A stretch of 64,000 nucleotides of DNA from Mytilinidion resinicola (Eukaryota > Ascomycota > Dothideomycetes > Mytilinidiales > Mytilinidiaceae): assembly GCF_010093595.1 (NCBI RefSeq), contig NW_022985443.1, positions 830,928 to 894,927 on the forward strand. Reading direction: 5' to 3'. Under the pieces are notes generated by a model. It was not told where the DNA came from, searched no databases, and was given only the letters and a program-made list of their open reading frames with translations. Below are positions 45,814 through 57,803 of this stretch, piece after piece. The position numbers were made by a program, and so were the translations under genes. The first letter of the stretch is position 1. Each line of letters starts with the position of its first letter.

Positions 45814-48491
45814 ATGGCCAATCCTACTAACAAAGGCAGCTTCGCGCAGCGAATGGCCTCCATGATGACTTCTGTTGAGAATTGGGACGACGACGCCGAC
45901 TTCCAGGGCGACCTCTTCACCAACTCCGTCTCCACCGCGCAGACGTCGCAATCATCACGCGTCTCCGTGCGCTCCGAGTCCAACATTGGCGACGACGACT
46001 GGCAGGTCCTCATCACCCCCAACGACGAACTATCCACCCTCCATGCCATCTCATCGGCCAAGCAAGCCGGCATCCCCATCCCGCTGGGGGTGCCCTCCTC
46101 CGCGCTGCTCGGCGGATCCATCAAGAAGCTGGGCAAGAAGAAGTCGCAGCGCAAAATCGTCGCCGACGACGACTGGGGCGATGACCTCGAGCTGCCGAGC
46201 TCGGGCTTCGATACCCTCAAACTGAAGGCACCGCAGTTGCCGCGAACCCCCGCTGAGGATCAAGATGAATTTGACGACTGGGGCGAGGGGAGCCTGGGCA
46301 TCCGATTTGGAGGAACAAAACGGGATGGCCGCAACCGCGGCTCGTCTGTCTCTGCGATGAGCCCGAGCATGGGCAGCTGCATGACGCTTGAGAGCGAGGA
46401 GGACGACATCACTGGTCTCGTGCTACCCGAGCAGCTGGACTTCAATGCTCGCTTGAAAAAGCTCAAAGAGGCCGAGCAGCACACGCCCGATGTCTCTCCC
46501 GAGCCAGCTCATCCCCACAGACGGGATCAAGCACCAACGTCCGTGCCAGACTTCTCACCGCATGATGCGCCGTACTCGTCGCCCTCTCCCGCGGAGCCTA
46601 TACAGCCAGCTCAAAAGCCCAAACCCGTCGAGGAGGAAGACTTCTTCGCCGACTTTGACATTGGTACTGGCGACATTATCGACACGAAGAAAGCGACTGT
46701 GAATCGTCACGTTGTTGTTCAGAAGCCGACACCGAAAACCTCTGCGCCTCCTGCTTCTCGCCCTGCGACTACTCTGACATTCACCGACAAGCCCTCCATC
46801 TCAAGGATACCGAGGCCCCTCCAAACATCCGCCAGTCGATCGAAGCTCACTCCCATCCATGAGCAAGGTGCGAACTCGAAGAGCACTACGCGACCCATGC
46901 CGACCACCACTCATGCCCAGCTGTTACGGGCTAAACGGTCTGCGCCTGTCTTGCGCAACACCTACAACTCTGCGCCAAAGCCCCCTGTGCCCTTTCTTCC
47001 GGCTGGTGGGTCAAGCTCACAATCGCATCATGTCAAATCGAAATCCTCGCAAACCCACCTTCGTCGGGACTCGGACCCCAATAACAACACACGGCCTCTA
47101 TCGCCAGCAATGCGATCATACTCAAACAATAGACCTCAATCCCCAGCCATACGATCATTCTCCCGCATGTCCGCAACCAACCCTCCGGAAACTCCAAGTC
47201 GCGCTGGCATGCGCCGCGATCTGGCGCCAGCGGCGTTGCAACGGGAAGCTGCTGCCAAACGTGCTCTTGCGATGCCCAAGCGACGCCGTGCGTTCGGCGA
47301 TGGCAGCGAGCTTGAGGTTTTCGACGACCTGCCTACGTCCGCCGCGAAAGAAAAGAAGTTTGAGAAGGTGCCGATCGCGCGAGGCCCGGTCAAATCTCTT
47401 AGGCATCAGCAAAGCAACACTCGGTTGCCCCTTCCCGACCGCATGCAAACACCAGCACCTCCAGCTACGCCGCGAAGCCCAACGAAGCCAGACAGCACAC
47501 CACGCTTCGCCCGCGACACAGCAGCAAGTCGTATAGCACGAGAACAGCGACTTGCGGGGACGAGATCTCGCCAGGACGGGCCAATTGCTCCAGTTCAGAC
47601 GAATTGGAAAGCTAAGGTAGCAGCAAGCAGCCCTCATACGAGCCCCTCCGCCCAACGCACGAAAAGAGGCACGGGCCAGAAACCCTTCTTGATTAATCCA
47701 ATGTCAGCACCTAGAGCCGAAAGTACGTATAAACCACTCTAATATGCAGAGCAAACACTAACCATTCCGCAGATATGAAAGGCATGCGTTACAACCCAAT
47801 ATTGCATAGATGGGAGGGCAACGAAGCCATTTTAGATTCCTTTTCACACCCTAATACTTCGAGCACGACGCTCGGTAATCTTACCACCGCGAGTACGCCT
47901 ACCTTCGCACCGCCACATCAACAGTCGCATTACTCACACGACCGATCACAATCCATACCACAAATCTTCCAGTCTCAGCCACAGGGAAGACATACCCATA
48001 CCAGCTCTCGGCCGGCAAACATAAACCCACCGTCCCCCCCTCGCGCTCCTGCGTTGATCTCTCACATAACGGCGGCCCGCGGTGTTCAAGTTGAACGTGG
48101 CATGGTCTTTGACCCACGACAAATGAAGTGGCTCAAATTAGGACCCTCATCCCGTGCCGGAGCCATGTCGCCTTCTGGAGACGATGACGACGACCCGTTC
48201 GCCGGGTTTGACGACCTCAAAGATGAAGAAAACAAAGTCACGGTTGGTGCTGGTGGTGCTCCCAGTGTCACGTCCGGCTTCGGAGACAGCAACAAAATGG
48301 ATGACCCTTCATTCGTAGGCGAAGAGTTTGATCTCGGCCCTGGCTTCATCCGTCGACAAAGAGAAGAGGAGGCCGTATGGCGACGGCGCGTCGAAGGCTG
48401 GTTTGAAGGCGTCCGCGATGACGGCGAAGGCTGGCGATGGGCGGTTCGCGATCTCGCCTCCTTAGCCGCAGCAGAGAACCTGCGGAGGTGA
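45814..48491 (+). CDS. byr4: Byr4/Bfa1-like septation regulator
   Basis: An 875-aa protein from exons 45814-47722 and 47773-48491, in phase (GTACGT donor, CGCAG acceptor). In yeasts Byr4/Bfa1 pairs with Cdc16/Bub2 as a two-part GAP for the Spg1/Tem1 GTPase, restraining septation and mitotic exit. The hallmark is the C-terminal block straight after the intron, MKGMRYNPILHRWEGNEAIL, with a second block HITAARGVQVERGMVFDPRQ and KWLKLG. The N-terminus has acidic tryptophan motifs (NWDDDADFQGDL, DDDWGDDLEL, FDDWGEGSLG), also typical. The middle is Ser/Pro-rich and basic. The start at 45814 (GCCATGG) is preferred to 45637. Confidence 0.85.
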
Positions 48492-49094
48492 CGCTGATGT
48501 TGCGAGAGCATGTTGTGACGATACGCAGAGATGGCTTGTGCGGATGACGTTTGCGATTTGCAACAAGCGGGCAGGCAGTTCATCGCGTTTTTCAAAATCA
48601 TCAAACGGATCCCTTGGTGGGAGACTTTTTGGTGGGGCGTTGTTCACTCTTGGGATCTCCCTGTTCCAATATCTGGGCGCATTTTTGTACGCTTCGGTTG
48701 GATGATGACCTCTTCCATGATATGACGGATTCACGATATATGAAAATGGGCATGAGCATGAGATATGAGATAATGCCTTGGGATGGGGCGTTCTTGATCT
48801 ATTATTACGAAATGACTTCTTGGTTTGCTGCATGCTTGCTGCATTTGGTTTGATTTGAGGTGGTAATACTTATCAGTATTGCTATAATATCAGCGTAATC
48901 GTAATAGTCTCAAGGCCTGAACGAGGGGGGTAATGTTTAATATATAGACTTGGAATCTTGGGTCCAAGGGTCCCTTGATATGTAATGAGGGGCTATAAAA
49001 TAATTCCTAATCTGATCCCGTCTTGACCCCACCAACTGCACGTCTCCGAGCCGCACCTTAACACCACCACCTATCTACGCGTTCTTCACTCAAA
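48492..49094. other. Intergenic region
   Basis: About 600 bp between byr4 and the next plus-strand gene. No gene seen; AT-rich near 48860-48960. Confidence 0.5.
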
Positions 49095-50518
49095 ATGTCG
49101 CGCTCAACCGACCCAGGACATTTCTTCCAGACTACGTGAGCTTTTAATCAGATTGTGAATGCTTCAGTGTATCAGAAGCTAATTCGTGCCTCAACAGAGC
49201 TTCCATAGACGAGGGAACACGCAAGGCAGCAAAGTCGAAAAACAAGAAGGGAAACCCGATCGAGCTTACGAGTAAGCTGCTGGCAATTATCCCAGATCTA
49301 GATGATGAGGGCGCGGTGTATGTGGCCGAGGCGGCGGGTGTGGTGAGGAGGGTTGTGCTTGAAGTGGGTAAGATGTTTTGTTTTGTACACAGTCTAATCC
49401 TCTCGTATCCAATATATACTATTCATAGTCCTTCTTCCTTTGTAAAGATGACTTGAAGTATATATCCATCTATACCTCTACCATACACGCTCAATGTCAG
49501 AAGCACCACTAAGACAATCCAGAGCAAAACGACAACCCCCTTCACCGGCCCCATGGCCCCCCTCACCTCCCTTTGCCTCTCCACTACCCGCTCCCCTCGC
49601 ACCCTCTTCGCCGGCTGCTGGGATAAGACAGTCTGGTCCTGGTCCACCGCCACCCGCGCGCCCGGTCGCCGCTTCACCGGCCATACCGACTTCGTCAAAT
49701 GCGTCGTATGTGTCTCGCTCGGAGGCCGCGAGCTCCTACTCAGCGGGGCCGCGGATGCTACAATCATTGTCTGGGACGCTGAGACAGGGGAAGCATTGCA
49801 GACGCTCAAGGGGCACGCAAGGGGAGTGTTGAGTCTGGCTGTTGATCCGCTTAGTGTTGCTGATCCCCTCGATCGTCCATCTAAGACGAAGAGTACGGAG
49901 CCGGAGAGCGTGACCGTCTTCAGTGCAGGCAGTGATCGCGAGATCAGACGGTGGGCTATAACTGCTACCCCATCTTCGGATTCCACCTCGAAATCAACCA
50001 TCTCAGCAACCAGCGATGCCACCGACCCCCTTACACACCATGAAACCTCTATAAATCAGCTCACTTTCTCGCCCTCGGGCGACCTCTTCACCGCCTCCTC
50101 CGATAAATCCGCTCATATTCTTTCTCGGGCACAGAATTTCGGCCCCGACACCACTTTTCCACACCCGGACTTTGTGCGGGCTGTCGCGGTAGACGAAGGC
50201 AAGGGGTGGGTTGTGACAGCGTGCAGGGATGAGGAGGTCAGGGTCTGGGATGCAGGGAGTGGGAAGTGCGTGATTGTGCTAGCGGGCCACTATGAGGAGG
50301 TTACGGGGGTTGTGATATGGGGTGGTAATGTGGTCAGTGTGGGGATTGATGGGACAGTGAGGAGTTGGGAACTAAGTCAAGGGGAGTTTGCGAGGATTAG
50401 GAAGGAGGAGGAGGAAGAGAAGGCGGGTGTGGTGGAGGAGGAGGAAAAGGGGAAGAAAAGTCTCATGACAGAGGAAGAAGAGGCCGAGTTGGCGGCATTG
50501 ATGGAGGAGAGTGATTAG
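49095..50518 (+). CDS. WD40-repeat protein
   Basis: A 400-aa protein from exons 49095-49135, 49198-49363 and 49523-50518, in phase if the second donor is GTGGGT at 49364. The more standard GTAAGA four bases on would break the frame. It starts MSRSTDPGHFFQT followed by ASIDEGTRKAAKSKNKKGN, an N-terminus seen in a conserved fungal WD40 family of unknown role. Blades are visible: LFAGCWDKTVWSWS, LLLSGAADATIIVWDAETGE, FSAGSDREIRRWA, FTASSDKSAHIL, VVTACRDEEVRVWDAGSGK and VSVGIDGTVRSWEL, so six or seven in all. The tail is a Glu/Lys-rich helix ending ALMEESD. No function is assigned. Confidence 0.78.
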
Positions 50519-52482
50519 GGAGGATGGGGATGGGTGGGTAATTTGGGTTGATGCGGTTGGATTTGTTCCTCAAGAAGACACCTCCAAGGCGAATACAGAA
50601 GAGAGATGCATACAATTATCTTTAAGTCGCCATGATTCACAGAATTAATACACGAGAGCGGCACAAGCTTTCCACACTTATAAACTGTCAGACGTACTCA
50701 TCACTTCCTCTATATTTCCTCTAATCTATCGTCCTCAAGCTGTTCCTCTGATATTTTCCTTCATTTCACCAATAGCCTTCTGCTCAAACAGACCTTCACC
50801 GCAAGAAGGTCTCAGGTGGCTTGGTGAGCTTCCAGAATGCTGGAACCCATGATTTTTGATCTAGCACCTCCTTTTTACGACATCAAGATAGTTCTCTCCT
50901 CCTTAAAACCTCTGCATTGCTTCTTTCGTCTTTAATCGTCTTGAGATAACATATAAGATTGTCTCTCCAAATGGGGTTGCATTTTTCTGTAGCAGACTTT
51001 TCTGTTACACGGATATTGCTCGATGGTCTGTTTTTTAGTCGAACCACTCGGTTGACATGCTACGGTATATCCCACTGAATATTACTCTGTGCGATTCTAA
51101 AATCTAGCGCTCTTGTCTCGTCATCACTGGCTTCGGTGGAATTGAGGGAGAGTGGATGTGGTTATTCTCCTCGCACCCTCCTGCTTGGTCAGTTGGATTG
51201 TGTTCGTCGATCATGCTTTCCCTAGATCGCGGAGCATAAAGTCCGAAGCACCTAGTCGACGCTATCACCAACCCCGTATGCGTCTAATTCTACAAGAAAT
51301 CTTCCGCTACCCTTCTCTTCTCGCCATTTATCAGGGAGTAGCTGTGGGGGCTAAGGCGTGCACCTATCACCTTTGTATATATAATATAGCCTCACCTTCC
51401 TCCTAACCTCTCTCTTCTCTGACATCATCACCCAATACATCATGTACACGGCATACAGCTCCTTGTTCTATAATACCATGTTCGATTTGTCAGATACTAC
51501 TTGACGATCAAGCCCTCTTCAGATTATGGTGTATGGAGTCTAAGACGCAAGCCTAGCGCGGTGCCATTCTAACAAGAGGTCTGTACGTACTTGCGGGTAT
51601 ACTATCCCTCTAGTACCCTTCCGATCTTCATCATCAGCTTGATTGGACATTGCGCGACGATCAGTTTCTTGCTCCCGAGCTCTCCCTCAGATCATATTGA
51701 TGGAAGCCGTAACACTCAGTTGACCCGACATCATCACAATGCCTGGTAACTGTAGATACACCTGTTCACAAGCCGAAATTCCAGTACTCGCCTTATAGCC
51801 AACCCGCTGGTTGGAGCTTGTTTTTCTCGACGAGAAATCTCTCCCCATACCACAGGGCACTCAAATCGAAACGCCCGTTCTACCCGATAGAATCTTAGCT
51901 GTACCTCTGTATACGCCTACGAAGATACTAACTTCCTAGTTCTCTACACTGGCTTTATGGCTTCCTCAACGGTGCTACCACCGTCAGGTCTATCCCCATA
52001 AGGACAATCCCAAAGCCCAGTATCTTTTCTTCCGAACCCTCTGTCTGCAACATTCTCCGAACGGCTGACACTTGTGACCAGTGTGCCACAGAGGGCAGCT
52101 GACAGGCCGCATAAGTGACAGGAACGAGTTTGTTGTTTGTGCCACCAGCACCCCAGGCGTACCGTCTAACCCGATTCTAGTGGGGATCTAACCACGCCCA
52201 AACCAAGACGTGTGACGCGGGACCTGAAAAGAGGAAAAGCGATAAAACACAACCACGTACCCTCAAGCCTTGCCGCAAAGCCTTTGCAACAGAAGAGCGG
52301 GAAATGGATACAACGACGTGGATGCTTTCGGCCGTGATGAAGGAAAAAAGGGGGTATAAGAACTGCTTTCCGCGACGTCTTCGAGAAAATCATCCAGCTT
52401 CAGGAGAACACTCATTCCCACCTTTTCCTTTCTCTACACCTTCGTTTATAGCCTCAGCCAGGCCATTCCGACTCAAATCAAG
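50519..52482. other. Gene-poor stretch
   Basis: Nearly 2 kb with no supported gene on either strand. The plus strand is pyrimidine-rich in places and several TATATA-like words occur near 51380-51390. The right part is the promoter of the secreted-protein gene. Confidence 0.45.
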
Positions 52483-53492
52483 ATGAAACTCTTCCTCCTT
52501 TCTCTCGTGTCTCTACCACTCCTAGCCCTCGCCCACCCCAACCACCTTAACGAACTCATCCACCGCCCGCGCGCCGCTCTGACCGCGAACTCCACCAGCT
52601 CGATCCCGATTCCTAGCATCCCCCTCAGCACCGGCACCTCCTTCCCCACCAGCGTCCCCTTCAGCACCGGCCTCTTCCACACCTCCATCATCCTCAGCAC
52701 CACCGGCACGCCCTCCAACACAACCCTCCCCACCAGCACTCCCCCCTTCGCCAACACCACCACCTCCTCCTACCCCACCTCCCCTACCTCCTCCACCCCT
52801 ACCGCCACCCCCAGCGGGCCCCTAACCTTCAAACTCCGCACCCACCTCCACCCGCGCTCCCCCACCAACCCCTCGCCCCCCTCCCACCTCGCAAACCTCT
52901 ACCTCACCTCCTTCCACACGGGCGCCGGCCTCGCCGACCCCGTGCTCGCGCCCTCGGCCTCCGCCGGCGCCGACTTCTTCCTCAACAGCACGGCCAGCGA
53001 GTACGGCGCGGGCACGGTGCTGCAGGTCGCGAACCCCGCGGGGTACATCTGGGGCTTCCAGTTCGAGTGGGCGGCGTACAGCGGATGGGCGGGGGTGACG
53101 CTGAACGCCGCCGGGGGCGCGGCGAGCGGGTGGGTGGTCGGGATCACGGGGGAGGGGACGGTGGGGGGCAGGGCGGAGGTGGTGGTGGGGTATGAGGGCA
53201 GTGGGACGGCGGCGGGGGGAGGGGCGCCGGGGTGGCTGGGTGAGTTTTTGATTTCGTTCTTTCTAAGTTTTGTTTTGTTGGCTGTTTTGTCTGGTGGGTT
53301 GAATGGTTGAATGGTTGAATGGATGGATGGATGGATTGCTGATGCTGCGTAGTGTGTGACTGGTGGCACGCGGTCCCGCAGCTGTTTCTGAGAGACCCGT
53401 ATCGCGATCCGAAGTTCTATCCTGCGCCGAGCAGTTGCGCGGAGGTGGATTTGGTGATGGAGTTCGCGGAAGATGGGACTATTGGTGGGTGA
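52483..53492 (+). CDS. Secreted protein, probable DUF7907 family
   Basis: A 298-aa protein from exons 52483-53239 and 53353-53492, in phase (GTGAGT donor, GCGTAG acceptor). A clear signal peptide (MKLFLLSLVSLPLLALAHP) is followed by a Ser/Thr/Pro-rich, probably O-glycosylated spacer of about 85 residues. A compact domain then begins TFKLRTHLHP and includes NLYLTSFHTGAGLADPVLAP, and the second exon supplies CDWWHAVPQLF and VDLVMEFAEDGTIGG. This pattern resembles the fungal extracellular DUF7907 domain; the name is given from memory of the pattern. Likely secreted to the wall or medium. The intron carries a GAATGGTT/GATG microsatellite. Confidence 0.7.
53298..53337 (+). repeat. Microsatellite in intron
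   Basis: GGTTGAAT repeats give way to GGAT repeats (about 40 bp) inside the intron of the secreted-protein gene. Confidence 0.85.
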
Positions 53493-54089
53493 AGGGGATG
53501 GATGGGTCTAAGGGGTAGGAGGGGGCAGGGAGTGGGTGATAGTGTGTAAGTGTAGGAGAAGGCAAAAGGGGGCCTGTTGAGATTGAAGTCGAAGAAATTG
53601 GGATGGGCAGAACTCGAAAGAAAAGAGGTAACGCTCTAGTCAAGATACTGCAGCTGCGTTACTTCCATACAAGCTCTGAGGGTTATCACTTGTCTTGCCA
53701 AAGAAACGGCACCCGCAATTGAAGCGATAATCATAGTCTATTTTACTGGATTGTAACGCACTTCCATACCGCTCTTGAGCAACTATCCATCCCATGAAGT
53801 AAGCAAAGCAGCAGAAATCCCCACCTCGTCCAAAATATTGGGAACCACCCGGCCCACGTCATGTTAAATATGCTATACGCCCCCGACCAAAACGCCGGCG
53901 CATGCTGAAGCCAAACAAAAGAAAGAAGAAAACTGCAAATGCAGGAAAAGCGCCACCGTCGCCTTGCAGATTCAGTGGGCAAAGCTTGGGTAGGTAGAGG
54001 AAGAGGTGTCAGATGCGATACTTGTTTGCGCCCCTGTTCAAACCGCAACCACCTCCACCGCCCTCGCTTTGCGAACGTATAATTGGGGA
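53493..54089. other. Convergent intergenic region
   Basis: Contains the 3' UTRs of the secreted-protein gene and of the SUZ12-like gene. A minus-strand frame at 53743-54108 overlaps the end of the SUZ12 gene and shows no family motif, so it is not called. Confidence 0.45.
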
Positions 54090-56774
54090 CTAGTCCTTTG
54101 TCGGCCACAGAGTTTCGTCGCCTTTGCAGTCGTCACAAGCCCAGCCGCGGCATCTTTTGGGCAGGCCGACGCATTTTATGTGGAAGCAGTGGCGGACGCA
54201 GTGCTGAGGAAATGAATTAGTGATGGAGTTCTTATTAGGACTGACAGCAGCGAAAAGCGTATGAACAGAAAAAGATGACAAGTGGTTCAGTGTGTTGCAA
54301 TATTCTAAGGAGTGTGTAGAAGGTGTGACATGATGATGAAACGCAACAAAAAGAACTGAGAAACGAAGAGATGAGATCAAACTTACAGGATTGTCGCACC
54401 AGATGATCTCACGCAGATTATCAACCGATTCAGCTTGTTTACCACATAAGCATCTGCCGCTGACAGGCGCGTGTGACTGTCCACGGTCTTTGCTCAGTTG
54501 TCGACTGTCCGGTGGACTTGGCTCTAACATCTCAACATCACCGTCGGTGTCTTGTTGTTGAGAGGGTCCGCGGCCTTTAGTGTTTGATCTCTTACACTTT
54601 CTGGGTTCTCCATCGACAGAACTAACACTCGCTGAGGATGTAGCTGGCGTTCGTGGTGGCGTTGATATTACGCCTTCCTTCCTGTTGTGCAATCTACTCT
54701 TGTTGCTCTCAATTGGATCAACTTGTGCGAACTGTTTGCAGTGTTGATAGACAGCTTCTGTGATGATATCGTCGTCTCGAAGTTCTGCTGCTTTCTTTAA
54801 GAGTTGTTGGCCATGATCTGATTCCTGCAACCACTCGCGATTTTGGGAGGTGAATCGAACAATAGCATCACCGACATGCAAGTCGTCAGTTAGCTGCTCA
54901 TCTTCCATATGATCGTCTAGCCTTTTGATAAGGGCTTTGGCCGACTCTGGAGTGTCTGAGTCGCTCGTTGCGCCGTTCCGTCGGAGTTTAAGCCATGTTA
55001 TGTCGATATCGTCGTCGCTCTCACTGACCCATTCGCCCTCTTCCAAAGGACGTTTTGACAGCGTCCGGAAGAACGTTATGCCGTTTGGAGCTCGAGGAAC
55101 TTTGTGTAGTTTCCTAATTGGAACAGGTAGCTGCTGTATGACCTCGTTCGGCTCTTTACGCTTGATTTGCCCAGCAACAGGCTTGGTCGCCTTTCTCTTC
55201 CCATGGTAAGAGCCTTTTGTCACCCAATCCGAGTTGCCCTTGTTTGACTCGGCGAGGTTGAAAGGTTCCTGTGGCGCAACCCAATTGACGGCGCGTGTAT
55301 CAGGCACTGAGTCACTTGCTCTTAAGTCCTCCCTCTTTTCAGAGAGCTCAACAAGAATCGTAACTTCAGTCAATGTCGCTGTACCCCGCTCCTTCTGCTG
55401 TGTCTCAACTTTGAAATCGTAGTTGTCATGGTCTGTTTTAAGGTGATGATGCAACCTTTCGCTGTTGGGAAGAGTCTTGTCGGGACAAAAGAGACACATA
55501 TTGGCTTTATAGGTCATAACTTTTGAAGCATTGCCATTGATGAGTCTATATGTCACCTCAGTCATCTCGTCGAGAAGCCGTGTTTCCGAGACTGGTGAAG
55601 GGAGCTGATTTGGCCGGATGCGCTTTGAAGACTGGTTATATAGTGCGATTGGCGACACCTGGCTTTTCGTATAAACCATCTCAAAATCGATCTCATGCTC
55701 AAACTGCATCCGTCCCCCGCTAGTTTTACGGTACACAGGAATCATCTGTCCATTGGAAGGAAGCTGTGGCAAGTCGTTCCATTTTCCAAACAGAGCCGCA
55801 TGATCGTAACGACCAAGCTCGCTATTGGGCTTTAAAAAGTGTAGCAGCTCGTCAGCTTTAACACTGTCCATGGGTGAAATTGCTATGGTCGTTTCGTACT
55901 TGGCTCCCATGACGTTCTTCCATCGTCCGCCATTGAACTTGTGGACCGTCAGGACCGTCAGTGTAGGTATTTGTACTCGGAACGGTTCCACATCGATTTT
56001 CAGAAATTTCTGGCCACGCCTGTTCTGTTTTCCACAGATAGTCGCGGGATGGTCGGTAGAGTATAGAATCTCGCATCTGTCGCCCCGAGACTTGGTCTTG
56101 TCAGGATCGACCACTGCAATTTGGAGTCTGACCCGACAAGGTTGTCTAATGATATTCTCGACGTTTTCGAGCTTGTCCCATATCGCCTCTCTCGCCTTTG
56201 GCTCGACTGCCAATTTGTTTGATGCTTTCTTTTTCGAAGAAGTGTCTACAGGCCAAAACCCTCTAACAGAAACCTCAAGAATCTCTCCGTTCTCAAAGCT
56301 TTGTATCAAGTCGTCCATGCCCTCAGGTATCTCAGGATACTTCCAGTGGACCCGCGTGTGTCTACGCGTGTCTGTTGTGTTGGCGAGAGCTGGGTTCTCA
56401 AGTCGTCGTTGATGATGGTCCAGAACAGCCTCAAGGTTTCTAGACAAGAAAGTTCTGTTTCTTGACTTCTTCAGAGTCAGATATAGGCAGGAGTTTCCAA
56501 AAAAGTTCTTAAATTCGGGGTTTTGCGTGATCACCATGCTCTCGCCGTGAACTAGACTGGGGAGAACTCGTTCGTGATGATGGGAGCGACGTGGATAGTA
56601 TTGTGGTGATCGACTGAGTGGAAAGAGGTCATGACGCGACAGAGAAAGGCGTAGGTGTTTTCCTTGGTGAGCTAGAAGTGTTCTTTTTCTTGCGGTGAAG
56701 GTGCGGGTCGCCGGATGAGGTCCTGTCACGAGAATGGCGAGCAGACAGCCGCAGCGCAGAGCTGTCGCAACCAA
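54090..56774 (-). CDS. suz12: SUZ12-like VEFS-box Polycomb protein with C-terminal PHD-type finger
   Basis: An 833-aa protein from exons 56774-54387 and 54203-54090, in phase; the 183-bp intron is open in frame and so easily missed. SUZ12 is a core subunit of PRC2, which methylates H3K27. Landmarks: RTFLSRNLEAVLDHHQRRLE near residue 108; a C2H2 finger at 427-449 (CLFCPDKTLPNSERLHHHLK); and the VEFS box at about 565-682 (GITFFRTLSKRPLEEGEWVS, then WLQESDHGQQLLKKAAELRD). The last ~60 residues form a Cys/His-rich PHD-like finger (CLCGKQ, WCDNP, then across the intron HCVRHCFHIKCVGLP and WACDDC). The N-terminal 80 residues are basic and may be partly leader; a start at residue 80 (MVITQNPEF) is possible. 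Confidence 0.83.
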   Translation of the reverse strand: MVATALRCGCLLAILVTGPHPATRTFTARKRTLLAHQGKHLRLSLSRHDLFPLSRSPQYYPRRSHHHERVLPSLVHGESMVITQNPEFKNFFGNSCLYLTLKKSRNRTFLSRNLEAVLDHHQRRLENPALANTTDTRRHTRVHWKYPEIPEGMDDLIQSFENGEILEVSVRGFWPVDTSSKKKASNKLAVEPKAREAIWDKLENVENIIRQPCRVRLQIAVVDPDKTKSRGDRCEILYSTDHPATICGKQNRRGQKFLKIDVEPFRVQIPTLTVLTVHKFNGGRWKNVMGAKYETTIAISPMDSVKADELLHFLKPNSELGRYDHAALFGKWNDLPQLPSNGQMIPVYRKTSGGRMQFEHEIDFEMVYTKSQVSPIALYNQSSKRIRPNQLPSPVSETRLLDEMTEVTYRLINGNASKVMTYKANMCLFCPDKTLPNSERLHHHLKTDHDNYDFKVETQQKERGTATLTEVTILVELSEKREDLRASDSVPDTRAVNWVAPQEPFNLAESNKGNSDWVTKGSYHGKRKATKPVAGQIKRKEPNEVIQQLPVPIRKLHKVPRAPNGITFFRTLSKRPLEEGEWVSESDDDIDITWLKLRRNGATSDSDTPESAKALIKRLDDHMEDEQLTDDLHVGDAIVRFTSQNREWLQESDHGQQLLKKAAELRDDDIITEAVYQHCKQFAQVDPIESNKSRLHNRKEGVISTPPRTPATSSASVSSVDGEPRKCKRSNTKGRGPSQQQDTDGDVEMLEPSPPDSRQLSKDRGQSHAPVSGRCLCGKQAESVDNLREIIWCDNPVSLISSLRFSVLFVAFHHHVTPSTHSLEYCNTLNHLSSFSVHTLFAAVSPNKNSITNSFPQHCVRHCFHIKCVGLPKRCRGWACDDCKGDETLWPTKD

Positions 56775-57803
56775 GCACCCTGAGGACTTTAATGGTGAAT
56801 GCGACAGATCATGCCCACCCGAAAGGTCAATGGAGATTTTGATGGGGTTCCTGAGGTGGCATGTGCGCTGTTGGCGCGAATCCAGTGAGGAGTGGCCACC
56901 GTGGTACTAGGAAATGAGGGTCCCTCCGACTTCACTACAACCACAGCGCCACGACAGAAAGTCGAGATTTCTGAACAGAAGATTGCCGCGAGAGCTTGAA
57001 CAGCTCTGCGTGAAAACGCCGGCAAACAGACTGGGCAATCAGAGATGCGCGCCGGGTCGGAGAGCGACAAGAAAGCTATACGATGTCGCACGGACAAAGA
57101 GACAGAGGAGAGGTTGCTGGTGAGCTTGCACGCGGCGACTTACAGGAGGGTTGTTGTTTCTGACGCGCCGGCTGGCAAACGAGAGCCCTGCAGGCCTTGG
57201 CTGACTAAGCGACTTAAGCGTGACGTCCCGAAGAGGAAAGGGCTGGACCTGAAGCCCATCGCGGGGCGCTCATGCACCTTCAGAAGAACGCATCGTTTGT
57301 CACAGCAATTGGATACTCAAAGTGACATATCAGCTTGAGGTGCTTCACGGCGATCTCAGGAACGAAAAGCGTGGACAGGACGAAATGCTGCTGTTTCTCA
57401 GGCGTGACTGCTCTCAGATGCTCTCGGTTAACTAGTTAGTTATCTTAGCTATCTTCTGAGAGATGAATATTGAAAACATAGACGATGCCAGATCTTGAGG
57501 ACGTTTAATGGGCGCCTGCATATGCAGCATTTCTTGGCGTTCCTTGGCGGTAAACTTACCCGACCGGGATCTGCGCTAGCGCCAGACATTTGATGCAAGT
57601 GCCATCGTCACTGACTGCGCGCATCACCAGCAGGCATCACTGTCTTTGTTTCTCCAACCTCTCCCCAACTTCCTGGACACGCTTTCTGGGGACCTCGACA
57701 CACCGCAGGCGATCCTCCTGTCTTCCACTCCATTCGATTGGCAACGCCCGCTGCTGAACTGTCACCATCTTTACCGCCCTATCTCCGGCATGTCAGTGAA
57801 ACC
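56775..57803. promoter_or_regulatory. Divergent upstream region
   Basis: About 1 kb between the SUZ12-like gene (minus) and the F-box/LRR-like gene (plus). No supported gene; no clear site. Confidence 0.4.

Noticed and set aside
53743..54108. Minus-strand 121-codon Trp/Phe-rich frame
   Set aside because: It overlaps the stop of the SUZ12-like gene in its 3' UTR and shows no family signature.
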